DNA from: Pseudomonas fluorescens
Lineage (GTDB): Bacteria; Pseudomonadota; Gammaproteobacteria; Pseudomonadales; Pseudomonadaceae
Length of the DNA: 64,000 nucleotides
Assembly: GCF_900636825.1 (NCBI RefSeq)
Contig: NZ_LR134318.1
Coordinates: 5,565,501 to 5,629,500 of the forward strand
Direction: 5' to 3'
Shown here: one piece after another, positions 17,254 through 25,685 of the stretch
Layout of the letters: every line of letters begins with the position of its first letter
Position numbering within the stretch: the stretch's first letter is position 1
The notes under the pieces: generated by a model
Told to the model about the DNA's origin: nothing
Database searches by the model: none
Seen by the model: only the letters and a program-made list of their open reading frames with translations
Program-made: the position numbers and the translations under genes

Positions 17254-17745
17254 ATGGCTCTTCGATATACCCCCTTCCAGGCAAGTGGATCATCCGTATT
17301 ACCTCCAAACCAAACCATGTCTGCGGGCCAATATTTACAATCCGAAAATGGCCGATTTCGTTTGCTGTTGCAGGCTGATGGAAACCTGGTAATTAAAGAT
17401 GCAGAGGCAATAGCCTGGGTTGCAGACAATCATCAGCCATTCAGTAGAACGCTGCATCAAAAGAGGATGCGCGAACCTCTGCAATTCGTCATCAGCAACA
17501 ATGGCTTTCTTTACGACCCATCCCGCCAGCGATTATGGATTGCCGAGAGTAATCACAGCACTGAAAAAGCACTTTGGTACAACACTCACCTCATCATTCA
17601 GGATGATGGAAACCTCGTCATCTATGATCAACGAAACGGACAGCTGTGCTGGGCCCGCTGGGGTTTCGTCCCTGGAAGGTTTCCCAAGCCGAAGCCGCTG
17701 AAGGTGTTATTTCAGGGGATTCCAGTCTTCACTTGGGACTTCTGA
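17254..17745 (+). CDS. Mannose-binding lectin-fold (MMBL/B-lectin) protein
   Basis: The protein has 163 residues and is one monocot-mannose-binding-lectin domain with three sub-repeats. The third holds a perfect sugar-site motif QxDxNxVxY (Q116, D118, N120, V122, Y124). The first has Q40, D42, N44 and V46 but Lys48 in place of Tyr, and the second is degenerate. There is no signal peptide. The LlpA-type bacteriocins of Pseudomonas are built from two such domains and also lack a signal peptide, but they are about 270 residues; this is a single domain. An AGAAGGTGAT site precedes the ATG. Low G+C suggests transfer. Function is unknown; carbohydrate binding is the safe inference. Confidence 0.8.
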   Translation: MALRYTPFQASGSSVLPPNQTMSAGQYLQSENGRFRLLLQADGNLVIKDAEAIAWVADNHQPFSRTLHQKRMREPLQFVISNNGFLYDPSRQRLWIAESNHSTEKALWYNTHLIIQDDGNLVIYDQRNGQLCWARWGFVPGRFPKPKPLKVLFQGIPVFTWDF

Positions 17746-17793
17746 TGAAACCAAAACCGTCGATTCGTCCACCATTTCTCCAGCAGCGCGCGA

Positions 17794-17955
17794 TTAATTG
17801 ACCGAGCACTCAGTCCTTAACGGGTCCATTCTGCATTTGTGTGCTAGTACGGGATCATTTACGGGAATCATCGGCGTCGTGAGTGGATCTCGATATTCAC
17901 CGAATACACAGCCAGCCAATGCGACCGACAGAATCAGCAATGTTGTTATTTTCAT
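17794..17955 (-). CDS. Small lipoprotein, 53 residues
   Basis: The reverse-strand frame begins ATG AAA ATA ACA and encodes a lipoprotein signal peptide (KITTLLILSVALAGC, lipobox LAGC with Cys16). A mature tail of 38 residues follows, containing two cysteines (41 and 50) that could form a disulfide. GGAG lies 6 nt upstream of the start. The residue after Cys is Val, so an outer-membrane location is more likely than retention in the inner membrane. It converges with the lectin gene, 48 bp apart. No family is recognised. Confidence 0.7.
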   Translation of the reverse strand: MKITTLLILSVALAGCVFGEYRDPLTTPMIPVNDPVLAHKCRMDPLRTECSVN

Positions 17956-18113
17956 ATGCACTCCATGTTTTTCCGGAGCCTAGGGGTTGCGGCACGCGGT
18001 GTTCAATCAATCTCTTCTGAAGAATGCGTGGGATGTTTCTGATATTCACGAAAGATTGCCGACGAGATCCGACAACGGTCTAACTAACCTGAGCCAAAAG
18101 CGGATAACCAGAC

Positions 18114-18149
18114 AAAAAAAAGCGCGGCATGAAAGCCGCGCTTTTTTCA
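18114..18149 (-). terminator. Terminator of the amine oxidase gene
   Basis: AAAAAAAAGCGCGGC and GCCGCGCTTTTTT pair around ATGAAA. A- and T-runs on both sides make it usable in either direction. It lies 15 bp beyond the stop of the gene on the reverse strand. Confidence 0.92.
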
Positions 18150-18163
18150 TTCACCTCAAAGCT

Positions 18164-19933
18164 TTACTGCGCCTTGGTCTCGGTAGTTGCCGCTGGCTTG
18201 GCGGCTGGTTTAGCCGCTGGCTTCTTGGCAGGCTCGGCCTTTTTGGCTGGCGCCTTTTTCGTTTCGGTCTTGGCCGCAGGCTTCTTCGCGGGTGGCTTGG
18301 CCGCTGCTTTCTTCGCAGGCTCGGCTTTTACCGGGACCGCTGACTTCGGTGCTTCCACCGGAGCGGGTGCAGGTGCCGGGGTCGGCGCAGGCGCTGGAGC
18401 AACCGGGGCCGGAGCAGGCTCTGGCGCCTTCACAGGCTCAGGCTTCTTCTCGTCATCCGAACCACCGAACAGATTCGTGAAGAAGTTACCCTTCTTCGCC
18501 GCCCCGGCACCCGCCGCGCCTGCCGCTGCTGCAGCAGGAACCACTTTGACCGGCTCAAACGACTTGCCCGCCGCGAGATCTTCCACCTGACTGGCCGCGC
18601 GCTGGCCGGTGCGCAGTGCGCCTTCCAGCGTGCCCGGGTACAAGGTGTCGGTGTGTTCGCCGGCGAACGCTACGCGTTGCAGCGGACGTTCCCACAGGCG
18701 CCAGAATTTGCTGATCTGACCCGGGCCGTAAGCCAGGTAGGCGCCGCCCATCGACGGGTCGGTGCTGTAGCGACGGATTTCATAACCGGTGAACGAGCCA
18801 CGGGCCTGTGGATAAAACGCGTGCAGTCGGATCAGCACCTGATCGACCATTTGCTTGTCGCCGAACGCCTGCATGACCCGCGCGTTATCGCCGGACAGGT
18901 TGATCACCACGTTGGCGCCGCCCTTCAGCGCCGGCTCGATCCAGAGCATGCCTAAACCTGCGTTGCTGTAGATCTCGCCGGACATGCGCGATTTGCTTTC
19001 CCACACCGGCGTCTTGAACTTCAGCATGATCTGGTCGCGCCAACCGTAGTTGGTGCCTTTGATCGCTGCCAGATGCTGAGCATCCAGCGCCGGGGTCAGC
19101 GCGATCTTGTTCAGTGCGCGCAATGGCACCGCCAGCACCACGTAATCAGCCTGATAGCCGACGCTGCCGACTTTGACGGTCACGCCGTCTTTGTCCTGGG
19201 TGATGGCCGAGACCGGCGAGTTGGTCTTGATGGTCTTGATCTGTTTGACGAAAGCCTGGGCCAGCACCTGGCTACCGCCGACCAGACGCGAGGCGCGCAG
19301 GTCACGGTCGGAAACACCGCGATAGACGCGGGTCTGCTGGGCGAAATACAGCAGCGACAAACGCGAAGGTTCGTCGTAGTGGGTGCGGATGTCCTGATTG
19401 ATCAACTGACGCGCAGTAGCCGGCAGGTTCTGCTTGTCGAGCCAGCTCGATACGGTGATCTGATCCAGCGCATGCAGGGTGGCGGTCGCCGCCGGGTTCT
19501 GCGGATCGTCGATCGAGCGCGCCAGATCGTCGAGAGTTTTCTGGTAGCGCTTGAGGGCATCGGCGGTGGCCGGCTGCTTGGTGGCCAGATCAGCGGCGGT
19601 GAAATAATCGCCGTCGATCAGGTAACTCGGCGTGCGCACGAACTCCGGCGCCGGCGTGGTGCCGAGCTTGAAGGTCGACACGTATTTGTTCAGCACTGGC
19701 TGGGTCTTGTCGTTGCCGATCCACTCGCTGGTGGCCATGCCCGAGCGACCGCCCAGGCTCGGTTTGGCTTCCAGCAGAGTGACCTGCCAGCCTTTGTTCT
19801 GCAGCTCGTAAGCAGCAGTCAGACCCGACAGGCCGCCGCCGATCACGATTGCGGTTTTATCCTTGGCCAGCGCCGTAACGCTGAACAGCCCCAACATCAC
19901 CAGCGCACAGGCGCGCAGCCAACCGACAGACAT
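18164..19933 (-). CDS. Secreted flavin-dependent amine oxidase with Ala/Pro/Lys tail
   Basis: The protein has 589 residues. A signal peptide (ALVMLGLFSVTALA) precedes an FAD-binding fold with VIGGGLSGLTAAYEL and LLEAKPSLGGRSG. The oxidase domain continues to AFAGEHTDTLYPGTLEGALRTG, the C-terminal flavin motif, at about residue 440. The last 100 or so residues are Pro-Ala repeats (APAPAPVAPAPAPTPAP) followed by Lys-Ala-Pro repeats like those of histone H1-like proteins. Position next to bioA matches PA0421. Substrate is unknown; a monoamine or polyamine is usual for the family. Confidence 0.85.
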   Translation of the reverse strand: MSVGWLRACALVMLGLFSVTALAKDKTAIVIGGGLSGLTAAYELQNKGWQVTLLEAKPSLGGRSGMATSEWIGNDKTQPVLNKYVSTFKLGTTPAPEFVRTPSYLIDGDYFTAADLATKQPATADALKRYQKTLDDLARSIDDPQNPAATATLHALDQITVSSWLDKQNLPATARQLINQDIRTHYDEPSRLSLLYFAQQTRVYRGVSDRDLRASRLVGGSQVLAQAFVKQIKTIKTNSPVSAITQDKDGVTVKVGSVGYQADYVVLAVPLRALNKIALTPALDAQHLAAIKGTNYGWRDQIMLKFKTPVWESKSRMSGEIYSNAGLGMLWIEPALKGGANVVINLSGDNARVMQAFGDKQMVDQVLIRLHAFYPQARGSFTGYEIRRYSTDPSMGGAYLAYGPGQISKFWRLWERPLQRVAFAGEHTDTLYPGTLEGALRTGQRAASQVEDLAAGKSFEPVKVVPAAAAAGAAGAGAAKKGNFFTNLFGGSDDEKKPEPVKAPEPAPAPVAPAPAPTPAPAPAPVEAPKSAVPVKAEPAKKAAAKPPAKKPAAKTETKKAPAKKAEPAKKPAAKPAAKPAATTETKAQ

Positions 19934-20155
19934 TCAGCGAACTCCGGAAAAACACGTGGGAAAAAGCAGTTTTGCGAGTCAGAAGACTCAAGAACCGCGA
20001 AGAATACGTTAGCCATCAAAACGCCGCCAGCAACGTCTATCGGCTCAGACAAAGTAGCTCAATCGACACAATGGGTTGTCCCCACGCGATGCATTGCATA
20101 GGCTTGCGCGATTGTTCGCCCGCGCCTGACGCGAGCCGCCTCGAGGAGACTGTAA

Positions 20156-21562
20156 ATGGGCCTGAATAACCAGTGGATGCAACGCGACCTCGCGGTGTTG
20201 TGGCATCCCTGCACCCAGATGAAAGACCACGAACAGCTGCCGCTGATTCCGATCAAACGCGGCGAAGGCGTCTGGCTCGAAGACTTCGAAGGCAAACGCT
20301 ACCTCGACGCGGTCAGCTCGTGGTGGGTCAACGTGTTCGGCCACGCCAACCCGCGCATCAATCAGCGCATCAAGGATCAGGTCGATCAACTCGAGCACGT
20401 GATTCTCGCCGGATTCAGCCATCAACCGGTGATCGAACTGTCCGAGCGTCTGGTGAAAATGACGCCGGACGGTCTGAATCGGGTGTTCTACGCCGATAAC
20501 GGCTCGTCGTGCATCGAAGTCGCGTTGAAGATGAGCTTTCACTATTGGCTCAATCGCGGTCAGCCCAATAAAAAGCGCTTTGTCACCCTGACCAACAGCT
20601 ACCACGGCGAAACCATGGCAGCGATGGCGGTCGGCGATGTGCCGCTGTTCACCGAAACCTACAAAGCGCTGCTGATGGACACCATCAAAGTGCCGAGCCC
20701 GGATTGCTATCTGCGCCCGCAAGGCATGAGCTGGGAAGAGCATTCGCGCAACATGTTCGCGGCCATGGAACAGACGCTGGCGGAAAATCATGACAGCGTC
20801 GCGGCGGTGATCGTCGAGCCGCTGATTCAGGGCGCCGGCGGCATGCGCATGTATCACCCGGTCTACCTCAAACTGCTGCGCGAAGCCTGCGACCGTTATG
20901 GCGTGCATCTGATCCACGACGAAATCGCCGTCGGCTTCGGCCGCACCGGCACCATGTTCGCCTGCGAACAGGCAGGCATCCGCCCGGACTTCCTCTGCCT
21001 GTCGAAAGCCCTGACCGGCGGTTATCTGCCCCTGGCCGCGTGCCTGACCACCGACGAGGTCTACAGCGCGTTCTACGACGACTACCCGACCCTGCGCGCG
21101 TTCCTGCATTCACACAGCTACACCGGCAATCCGCTGGCTTGCGCGGCGGCGTTGGCGACGCTGGACATCTTCGAGCAGGACAATGTGATTGAGAACAACC
21201 AGGCCCTGGCCCAGCGCATGGCCTCGGCAACTGCGCATCTGGTTGATCACCCGAACGTGTCTGAAGTGCGCCAGACCGGCATGGTCCTGGCGATCGAGAT
21301 GGTCAAGGATAAAGCCACGAAGGAGGCCTACCCTTGGCAGGAGCGCCGTGGTTTGAAGGTCTTCCAGCATGCGCTGGAGCGTGGTGCGTTGTTGCGGCCA
21401 CTGGGCAGCGTGGTGTATTTCCTGCCGCCGTATGTAATTACGCCGGAGCAGATCGATTTCCTCGCCAAAGTCGCCAGCGAAGGCATCGATATTGCGACGC
21501 GTGACAGCGTCAGTATCGCCGTGCCGAAGGACTTCCACCCCGGCTTCCGTGATCCGGGCTGA
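20156..21562 (+). CDS. bioA: Adenosylmethionine-8-amino-7-oxononanoate aminotransferase
   Basis: The protein has 468 residues. It makes 7,8-diaminopelargonate in biotin synthesis, using S-adenosylmethionine as amino donor. Class III aminotransferase features are present: DAVSSWWVNVFGHANPRIN, NGSSCIEVALKM, the HDEIAVGFGRTG segment with the PLP-contacting aspartate, and LCLSKALTGGYLPL with the Schiff-base lysine. WHPCTQMKDHE at the N-terminus is characteristic of BioA. The start at 20156 has GAGGAG upstream. The other bio genes are not in the window, as is usual for pseudomonads. Confidence 0.96.
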   Translation: MGLNNQWMQRDLAVLWHPCTQMKDHEQLPLIPIKRGEGVWLEDFEGKRYLDAVSSWWVNVFGHANPRINQRIKDQVDQLEHVILAGFSHQPVIELSERLVKMTPDGLNRVFYADNGSSCIEVALKMSFHYWLNRGQPNKKRFVTLTNSYHGETMAAMAVGDVPLFTETYKALLMDTIKVPSPDCYLRPQGMSWEEHSRNMFAAMEQTLAENHDSVAAVIVEPLIQGAGGMRMYHPVYLKLLREACDRYGVHLIHDEIAVGFGRTGTMFACEQAGIRPDFLCLSKALTGGYLPLAACLTTDEVYSAFYDDYPTLRAFLHSHSYTGNPLACAAALATLDIFEQDNVIENNQALAQRMASATAHLVDHPNVSEVRQTGMVLAIEMVKDKATKEAYPWQERRGLKVFQHALERGALLRPLGSVVYFLPPYVITPEQIDFLAKVASEGIDIATRDSVSIAVPKDFHPGFRDPG

Positions 21563-21601
21563 TCTACTTCACTTAAGCTTCAGCGGTGACCGGACTACCG
21601 T

Positions 21602-21668
21602 CATCGCTGGCAAGCCAGCTCCCACAGGGTTTTGCGCAGAACCTGTGGGAGCTGGCTTGCCAGCGATG
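21602..21668. repeat. REP palindrome, CATCGCTGGCAAGCCAGC family
   Basis: CATCGCTGGCAAGCCAGCTCC and GGAGCTGGCTTGCCAGCGATG are perfect inverse copies around CACAGGGTTTTGCGCAGAACCTGTG. It lies in the bioA-rsmE gap. Confidence 0.92.
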
Positions 21669-21706
21669 GGGCCGCCAGACTTTTACAAATTTTACAGAGA
21701 CCCCGC

Positions 21707-22426
21707 ATGAGACTGTCCCGCTTCTTTATCGACGCCCCGCTGAGCATTGGCGAACACGAACTGCCGGAAGCCCAGGCGCATTACATCAGCCGCGTGCTGC
21801 GCATGGCCGAGGGTGATGCGCTGCAGTTGTTCGACGGCTCCGGCCATGAATTTCGCGGTTCGCTGGTGGACGTCGGGAAGAAACGCGTGGTGGTGCAGAT
21901 CGACGAGCAATTCGCCGGACAGGTCGAATCGCCGCTGCAGATTCATCTCGGCCAAGGCCTGTCCCGAGGCGAGCGGATGGACTGGGCGATTCAGAAAGCC
22001 ACCGAACTCGGCGTCAACGAAATCACGCCGATTTTCAGCGACCGCTGCGAAGTGCGCCTCAAGGACGAACGCGCCGACAAGCGCTTGCTGCACTGGCGGC
22101 AGGTGGCGATCAGCGCCTGCGAACAATGCGGACGCTCGCGGGTGCCGGTGATTCACCCTCCGGTGTTGCTGGCGGACTGGATCAAGCAGACCGAAGCCGA
22201 GCTGAAACTGGTGCTGCATCCGGTGGCCGAGCCGCTGATCAGCCACGCGAAGCCGGCGACACTGGCGTTTTTGATCGGGCCGGAAGGTGGCTTGTCAGAC
22301 GCCGAAGTCGAGCAGGCCAAAGGCAACGGCTTCCACGCCGCCCGCCTCGGCCCGCGGGTGCTGCGCACCGAAACCGCGCCGGTGGTGGCATTGGCAGTGG
22401 CCCAACAGCTTTGGGGGGATTTCTAA
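21707..22426 (+). CDS. rsmE: 16S rRNA m3U1498 methyltransferase
   Basis: The protein has 239 residues, the family length. A PUA-like N-terminal domain (AHYISRVLRMAEGDALQLFDG) precedes a SPOUT methyltransferase domain with FLIGPEGGLSDAEVE and LGPRVLRTETAP, the knotted SAM-binding loops. It methylates U1498 in helix 44 of 16S rRNA, using SAM. The start at 21707 is in frame with MRLSRFF, a usual N-terminus. Order bioA-rsmE matches PA0420-PA0419. Confidence 0.95.
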   Translation: MRLSRFFIDAPLSIGEHELPEAQAHYISRVLRMAEGDALQLFDGSGHEFRGSLVDVGKKRVVVQIDEQFAGQVESPLQIHLGQGLSRGERMDWAIQKATELGVNEITPIFSDRCEVRLKDERADKRLLHWRQVAISACEQCGRSRVPVIHPPVLLADWIKQTEAELKLVLHPVAEPLISHAKPATLAFLIGPEGGLSDAEVEQAKGNGFHAARLGPRVLRTETAPVVALAVAQQLWGDF

Positions 22427-22431
22427 GGGCC

Positions 22432-22511
22432 CAAAAGATCGCAGCCTCCGGCAGCTCCTACAATTGAAATGCATTCCCCTGTAGGAGCTGCCGAAGGCTG
22501 CGATCTTTTGA
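22432..22511. repeat. REP palindrome, GCTGCGATC family
   Basis: AAAAGATCGCAGCCTCCGGC and GCCGAAGGCTGCGATCTTTT arms, between convergent rsmE and trhA; it may serve as a shared transcription end. Confidence 0.92.
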
Positions 22512-22514
22512 TTT

Positions 22515-23132
22515 TCAAAGGACGTAGAACAGAATTGCGACAAAGTGCAGCAAACTGCCGGCAATCACGAACAGATGCCAGATGCCATGGGCGTGCCGCA
22601 ACCGGTGATCGAGGGCAAAGAAGATAATCCCCACCGTATACAAAACCCCACCCGAGGCCAGCCAGGCGAACCCAGCGGTCCCCAACGCTGCGATCAGCGG
22701 CTTGACCGCGACCAGCACAATCCAGCCCATCACCGCATAAATCACGATCGACAGAATCCGCGCCTCGGAACGCGGCTTGATCTCTTGCAGAATCCCGATC
22801 AGCGCAAGCCCCCAGACAATCCCGAACAGCGTCCAGCCCCATGGCCCGCGCAGCGTCACCAGGCAAAATGGCGTATAGCTGCCGGCGATCAGCAGATAGA
22901 TCGAAAAATGATCGACCTTCTTCATGATCGCTTTCCTGCGCCCGCGCACGCTGTGGTACACGGTTGAAGCGCTGTAGAGCACCAGCAAGGTGAACGCGTA
23001 AATCGCCACGCTAACGATTTTCCATGGGCTGCCGTCGAGGCTGGCAATCACCAGCATCCACACGCCGCCGATAAACGCGGCGATCGCTCCGACCAGATGG
23101 GTCCAGGCGTTGAGTTTTTCCCCGTGATACAT
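22515..23132 (-). CDS. trhA: Hemolysin III family membrane protein (TrhA/YqfA-like)
   Basis: The protein has 205 residues and seven hydrophobic helices. MYHGEKLNAWTHLVGA at the N-terminus and STVYHSV plus DHFSIYLLIAGSYTPF are motifs of the YqfA/hemolysin III branch of the PAQR superfamily, with His and Asp residues that form a metal site. The haemolytic label is historical; E. coli TrhA influences membrane properties. The start is the ATG at 23132 with GAGGT 9 nt upstream; a GTG three codons earlier overlaps that site. Confidence 0.88.
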   Translation of the reverse strand: MYHGEKLNAWTHLVGAIAAFIGGVWMLVIASLDGSPWKIVSVAIYAFTLLVLYSASTVYHSVRGRRKAIMKKVDHFSIYLLIAGSYTPFCLVTLRGPWGWTLFGIVWGLALIGILQEIKPRSEARILSIVIYAVMGWIVLVAVKPLIAALGTAGFAWLASGGVLYTVGIIFFALDHRLRHAHGIWHLFVIAGSLLHFVAILFYVL

Positions 23133-23212
23133 GTGTTGCACACCTCGTAGTCGCTACCGCAAGCGCGCAAGGCTCGGGCCTTGAGCGTGAAAGCGCAATG
23201 TTTGCGTTTGAA

Positions 23213-23301
23213 AGATCAAAAGATCGCAGCCTTCGGCAGCTCCTACAGGGAGATCGCCTTCCAATGCAGGAGCTGCCGAAGGCTGCGATCTTTTGATCTT
23301 C
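23213..23301. repeat. REP palindrome, GCTGCGATC family
   Basis: Arms AAAGATCGCAGCCTTCGGCAG and CTGCCGAAGGCTGCGATCTTT (with AGATCAA beyond), spaced by AGGGAGATCGCCTTCCAATG. It lies 38 bp before mdcR in the divergent trhA/mdcR gap. Confidence 0.92.
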
Positions 23302-23338
23302 AAGGCACAATCGACGCATTCCAAAAAGAGTCCGCGCC

Positions 23339-24259
23339 ATGCTGATCGACGAAGAACTGACCCTGAAAAAGCTCGAGGTGTTCCTCGCCTTCATGCGCAC
23401 CGGCAACCTCGCCCGCGCCGCTGCCGAACTGCAGACCAGCAACGTCAGCGTGCACCGCGCCATTCATTCGCTGGAAAGCGCCCTGCGCTGCCCGCTGTTC
23501 AAACACGAAGGGCGCAACCTGACGCCGCTGGAAAGCGCCTATGTGCTGGAGGAACGCGCGCAAAAACTGATCAACGACGTGGTCGAAAGCGTGCGCCTGA
23601 CCCGCGAAGCCGCCGGGTTCTCCGCCGAACGTTTCAAGCTCGGCTCGCTGTATTCGCTGACGGTCAAGACCGTGCCGCAGCTGATCATGGGCCTGAAAAT
23701 CCGTCGCAGCGAACTCAACATCGACCTGATCCTTGGCTCGAACATCGACCTGCTCTACAAACTGAAGAACATGGAAGTCGACGCGATTCTGGTGTCGCTG
23801 GACGACAGCATCAACGATGCCGATTGCGCGCAGATCGCGCTGTTTTCCGATGACATCTTCCTCGCCACGCCCGCCGATTCAAAGTTCGCCCAGCGCAGTG
23901 AAGTGGATCTGGCCGAAGTGCGCGATGAAACTTTCATCACCCTGACTCAGGGGTTTGCCACGCATCAGGATGGTGTGCGGGTGTTCAAACAGGCGGGCTT
24001 CGAGCCGAAGGTGGCGATGCAGGTCAATGACATCTTCACCCTGCTGAGCATGGTCAGCTCCGGCGTGGGTTATGCGTTGCTGCCGGGCAGGATTGCAGCT
24101 GTGTACGAGAATCGGGTGAAGCTGATTCCATTGCAGGAGAAGTATCGGTTGCAGCAGCACATTGGCGTGGTGTTTCTGAAGGCCAAGGAGAGGGATCCGA
24201 ATCTGCTGGCGTTGCTGGCGGAGTGTCGGATGTATGCCAATCGCCAGGCTGCGGTTTAG
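23339..24259 (+). CDS. mdcR: LysR-type regulator of malonate use
   Basis: The protein has 306 residues. An N-terminal winged helix-turn-helix (about 9-66: LEVFLAFMRTGNLARAAAE, then LQTSNVSVHRAIHSLE) precedes an effector-binding domain in two lobes. The name rests on position: it converges with the mdc/mad operon and is the only regulator beside it, as in other pseudomonads. In the family, MdcR activates the decarboxylase operon in response to malonate. A candidate target is the palindrome at 31749-31767. The ribosome-binding site is AAAAAGAG. Confidence 0.88.
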   Translation: MLIDEELTLKKLEVFLAFMRTGNLARAAAELQTSNVSVHRAIHSLESALRCPLFKHEGRNLTPLESAYVLEERAQKLINDVVESVRLTREAAGFSAERFKLGSLYSLTVKTVPQLIMGLKIRRSELNIDLILGSNIDLLYKLKNMEVDAILVSLDDSINDADCAQIALFSDDIFLATPADSKFAQRSEVDLAEVRDETFITLTQGFATHQDGVRVFKQAGFEPKVAMQVNDIFTLLSMVSSGVGYALLPGRIAAVYENRVKLIPLQEKYRLQQHIGVVFLKAKERDPNLLALLAECRMYANRQAAV

Positions 24260-24283
24260 ATCAAGATCAAAATCAAGAGCTAC

Positions 24284-24442
24284 CCCCTCACCCCAGCCCT
24301 CTCCCCCAAGGGGTAGAGGGGAAAGGGAGCAGATCGGGGGCTTTTCAGAACCTGAGTTCGACTCAGAAATTTCAGGTCGATGAAACTCCTGCATCCACCT
24401 CGGTCAGTCCCCTCTCCCTTTGGGAGAGGGCTAGGGTGAGGG
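24284..24442. repeat. ~155-bp palindromic-ended element, copy 2
   Basis: CCCTCACCCCAGCCCTCTCCC at one end and GGGAGAGGGCTAGGGTGAGGG at the other. The interior holds GAACCTGAGTTCGACTCAG and AATTTCAGGTCGATG, the reverse complement of the interior of copy 1. It lies at the convergent 3' ends of mdcR and madM. Confidence 0.88.
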
Positions 24443-24457
24443 TTAGCTTTTCGGCGG

Positions 24458-25222
24458 TCAGCCCATCAACCCACGCATCACCAAAAACAACAGCGAAGGC
24501 CCAAGCAGACATCCAAGCGCTGTAAAGAACGCCGCCGTCAGGCAACCATAAGGCACCAGCTTCGGATCGGTGGCTGCCAAGCCGCCGGCGACGCCGCTGG
24601 AGGTACCCATCAAACCGCCGAAAATTACCGCGCTGCGCGGGTTGTTCAGGCCGATCATCGGGGCCACGAACGGTGTCATCACCATCACCAGAATCGCCTT
24701 GATCAGACCCGCCGCAATCGACAGCGCCATCACCTCGGAACTCGCACCAATCGCTGCACCAGTCACCGGGCCGACGATATAAGTCACCGCACCCGCACCA
24801 ATCGTGGTCAGGCTCACCGCGTCGGTGTAGCCGAACGCCATGGCCACGCCGACTCCGGCAACGAACGACGTACCAACGCCGACAAACAACGCCAGCACAC
24901 CCACAAACCCGGCACGCTTGAGCTCATCGACACTGACGCCAAACGCCGTCGCAACAATGGCGAAATCACGCAGCATTGCCCCACCCAGCAGGCCGATACC
25001 CGACAGCAGCGGGATATCCACCACACCCTTTTGCCCACCGGTCAGCGCGCCGCCGATGTACGACAGCAACAGCCCGAGCAGAATCGCGATCGCTGAACCG
25101 TGCAGACGGCCCTTGGTGAAGGTGTTGGACATCCAATAGGACACCCACATGGTCAGGCCGACAATCAGAAACCCGCTGATCAAACCGTAGCCGGTGATCA
25201 CTTTCATCATCGATTCGTACAT
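24458..25222 (-). CDS. madM: Malonate transporter subunit MadM
   Basis: The protein has 254 residues and about eight to nine hydrophobic helices. It matches the MadM family (WVSYWMSNTFTKGRLHGSAIA near the start, MGTSSGVAGGLAATDPKLVPYG near the end). With MadL it forms the two-component sodium-malonate symporter known from Malonomonas. The start is the ATG at 25222, with GGGGTGAT upstream. A GTG at 25231 would overlap the madL stop by 4 nt, but lacks a ribosome-binding site. Confidence 0.92.
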   Translation of the reverse strand: MYESMMKVITGYGLISGFLIVGLTMWVSYWMSNTFTKGRLHGSAIAILLGLLLSYIGGALTGGQKGVVDIPLLSGIGLLGGAMLRDFAIVATAFGVSVDELKRAGFVGVLALFVGVGTSFVAGVGVAMAFGYTDAVSLTTIGAGAVTYIVGPVTGAAIGASSEVMALSIAAGLIKAILVMVMTPFVAPMIGLNNPRSAVIFGGLMGTSSGVAGGLAATDPKLVPYGCLTAAFFTALGCLLGPSLLFLVMRGLMG

Positions 25223-25227
25223 GGCGA

Positions 25228-25620
25228 TCACCCCGCGGTCTTGGCTGGAGCGATCGGCGTCTGTTGCTTGTTGCCCATGCGCGTCAGCACCGGCACCAGA
25301 GCAAAGGCGATCACTACGGCGAGAGTACCGGCAAGAATTGCCATCGGCCCGCCCTTCAGCGCACCGTAGACATTTTGCTGCGCCGCCATGGCCACCACGA
25401 TAGGAATGTAGATTGCGCTCCAGAACTCCACGCCCTGCTCGGTCTTGCCCTTGAGCCAGCCGCTTTTGTAGAGATAGCTGCCGAGGCCGATCAGCAGCAG
25501 CATCGCAATACCGACACCGCCGACGTTGGCCGGCACGCCGATCAGCTTGCCGAGCAATTCACCAACCCAGATACCGACCAGCGTACAAAAGGCGAGAAAC
25601 GCCACACCGTAAATAATCAT
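25228..25620 (-). CDS. madL: Malonate transporter subunit MadL
   Basis: The protein has 130 residues with four hydrophobic segments. It begins MIIYGVAFLAFCTLVGIWVG and includes LLGKLIGVPANVGGVGIAML, the MadL family motif. It is the smaller subunit of the malonate carrier. It follows mdcH after about 65 bp and precedes madM, so uptake is encoded in the same operon as the decarboxylase. It replaces the single-protein carrier MdcF used by enterobacteria. Confidence 0.93.
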   Translation of the reverse strand: MIIYGVAFLAFCTLVGIWVGELLGKLIGVPANVGGVGIAMLLLIGLGSYLYKSGWLKGKTEQGVEFWSAIYIPIVVAMAAQQNVYGALKGGPMAILAGTLAVVIAFALVPVLTRMGNKQQTPIAPAKTAG

Positions 25621-25685
25621 TGTTGTAGTCCTCAATGTGCATCGTCGAATGTTGTTTTTGTTGTTCGAAGCTTGAGTCGGCGGTT

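Noticed and set aside
17798..17983. A 61-residue plus-strand frame.
   Set aside because: It is the complement of the small lipoprotein, which has the better start and signal peptide.
16922..18163. A prophage or tailocin remnant around the lectin gene.
   Set aside because: No integrase, structural or lysis gene, and no attachment duplication, is visible in this segment.
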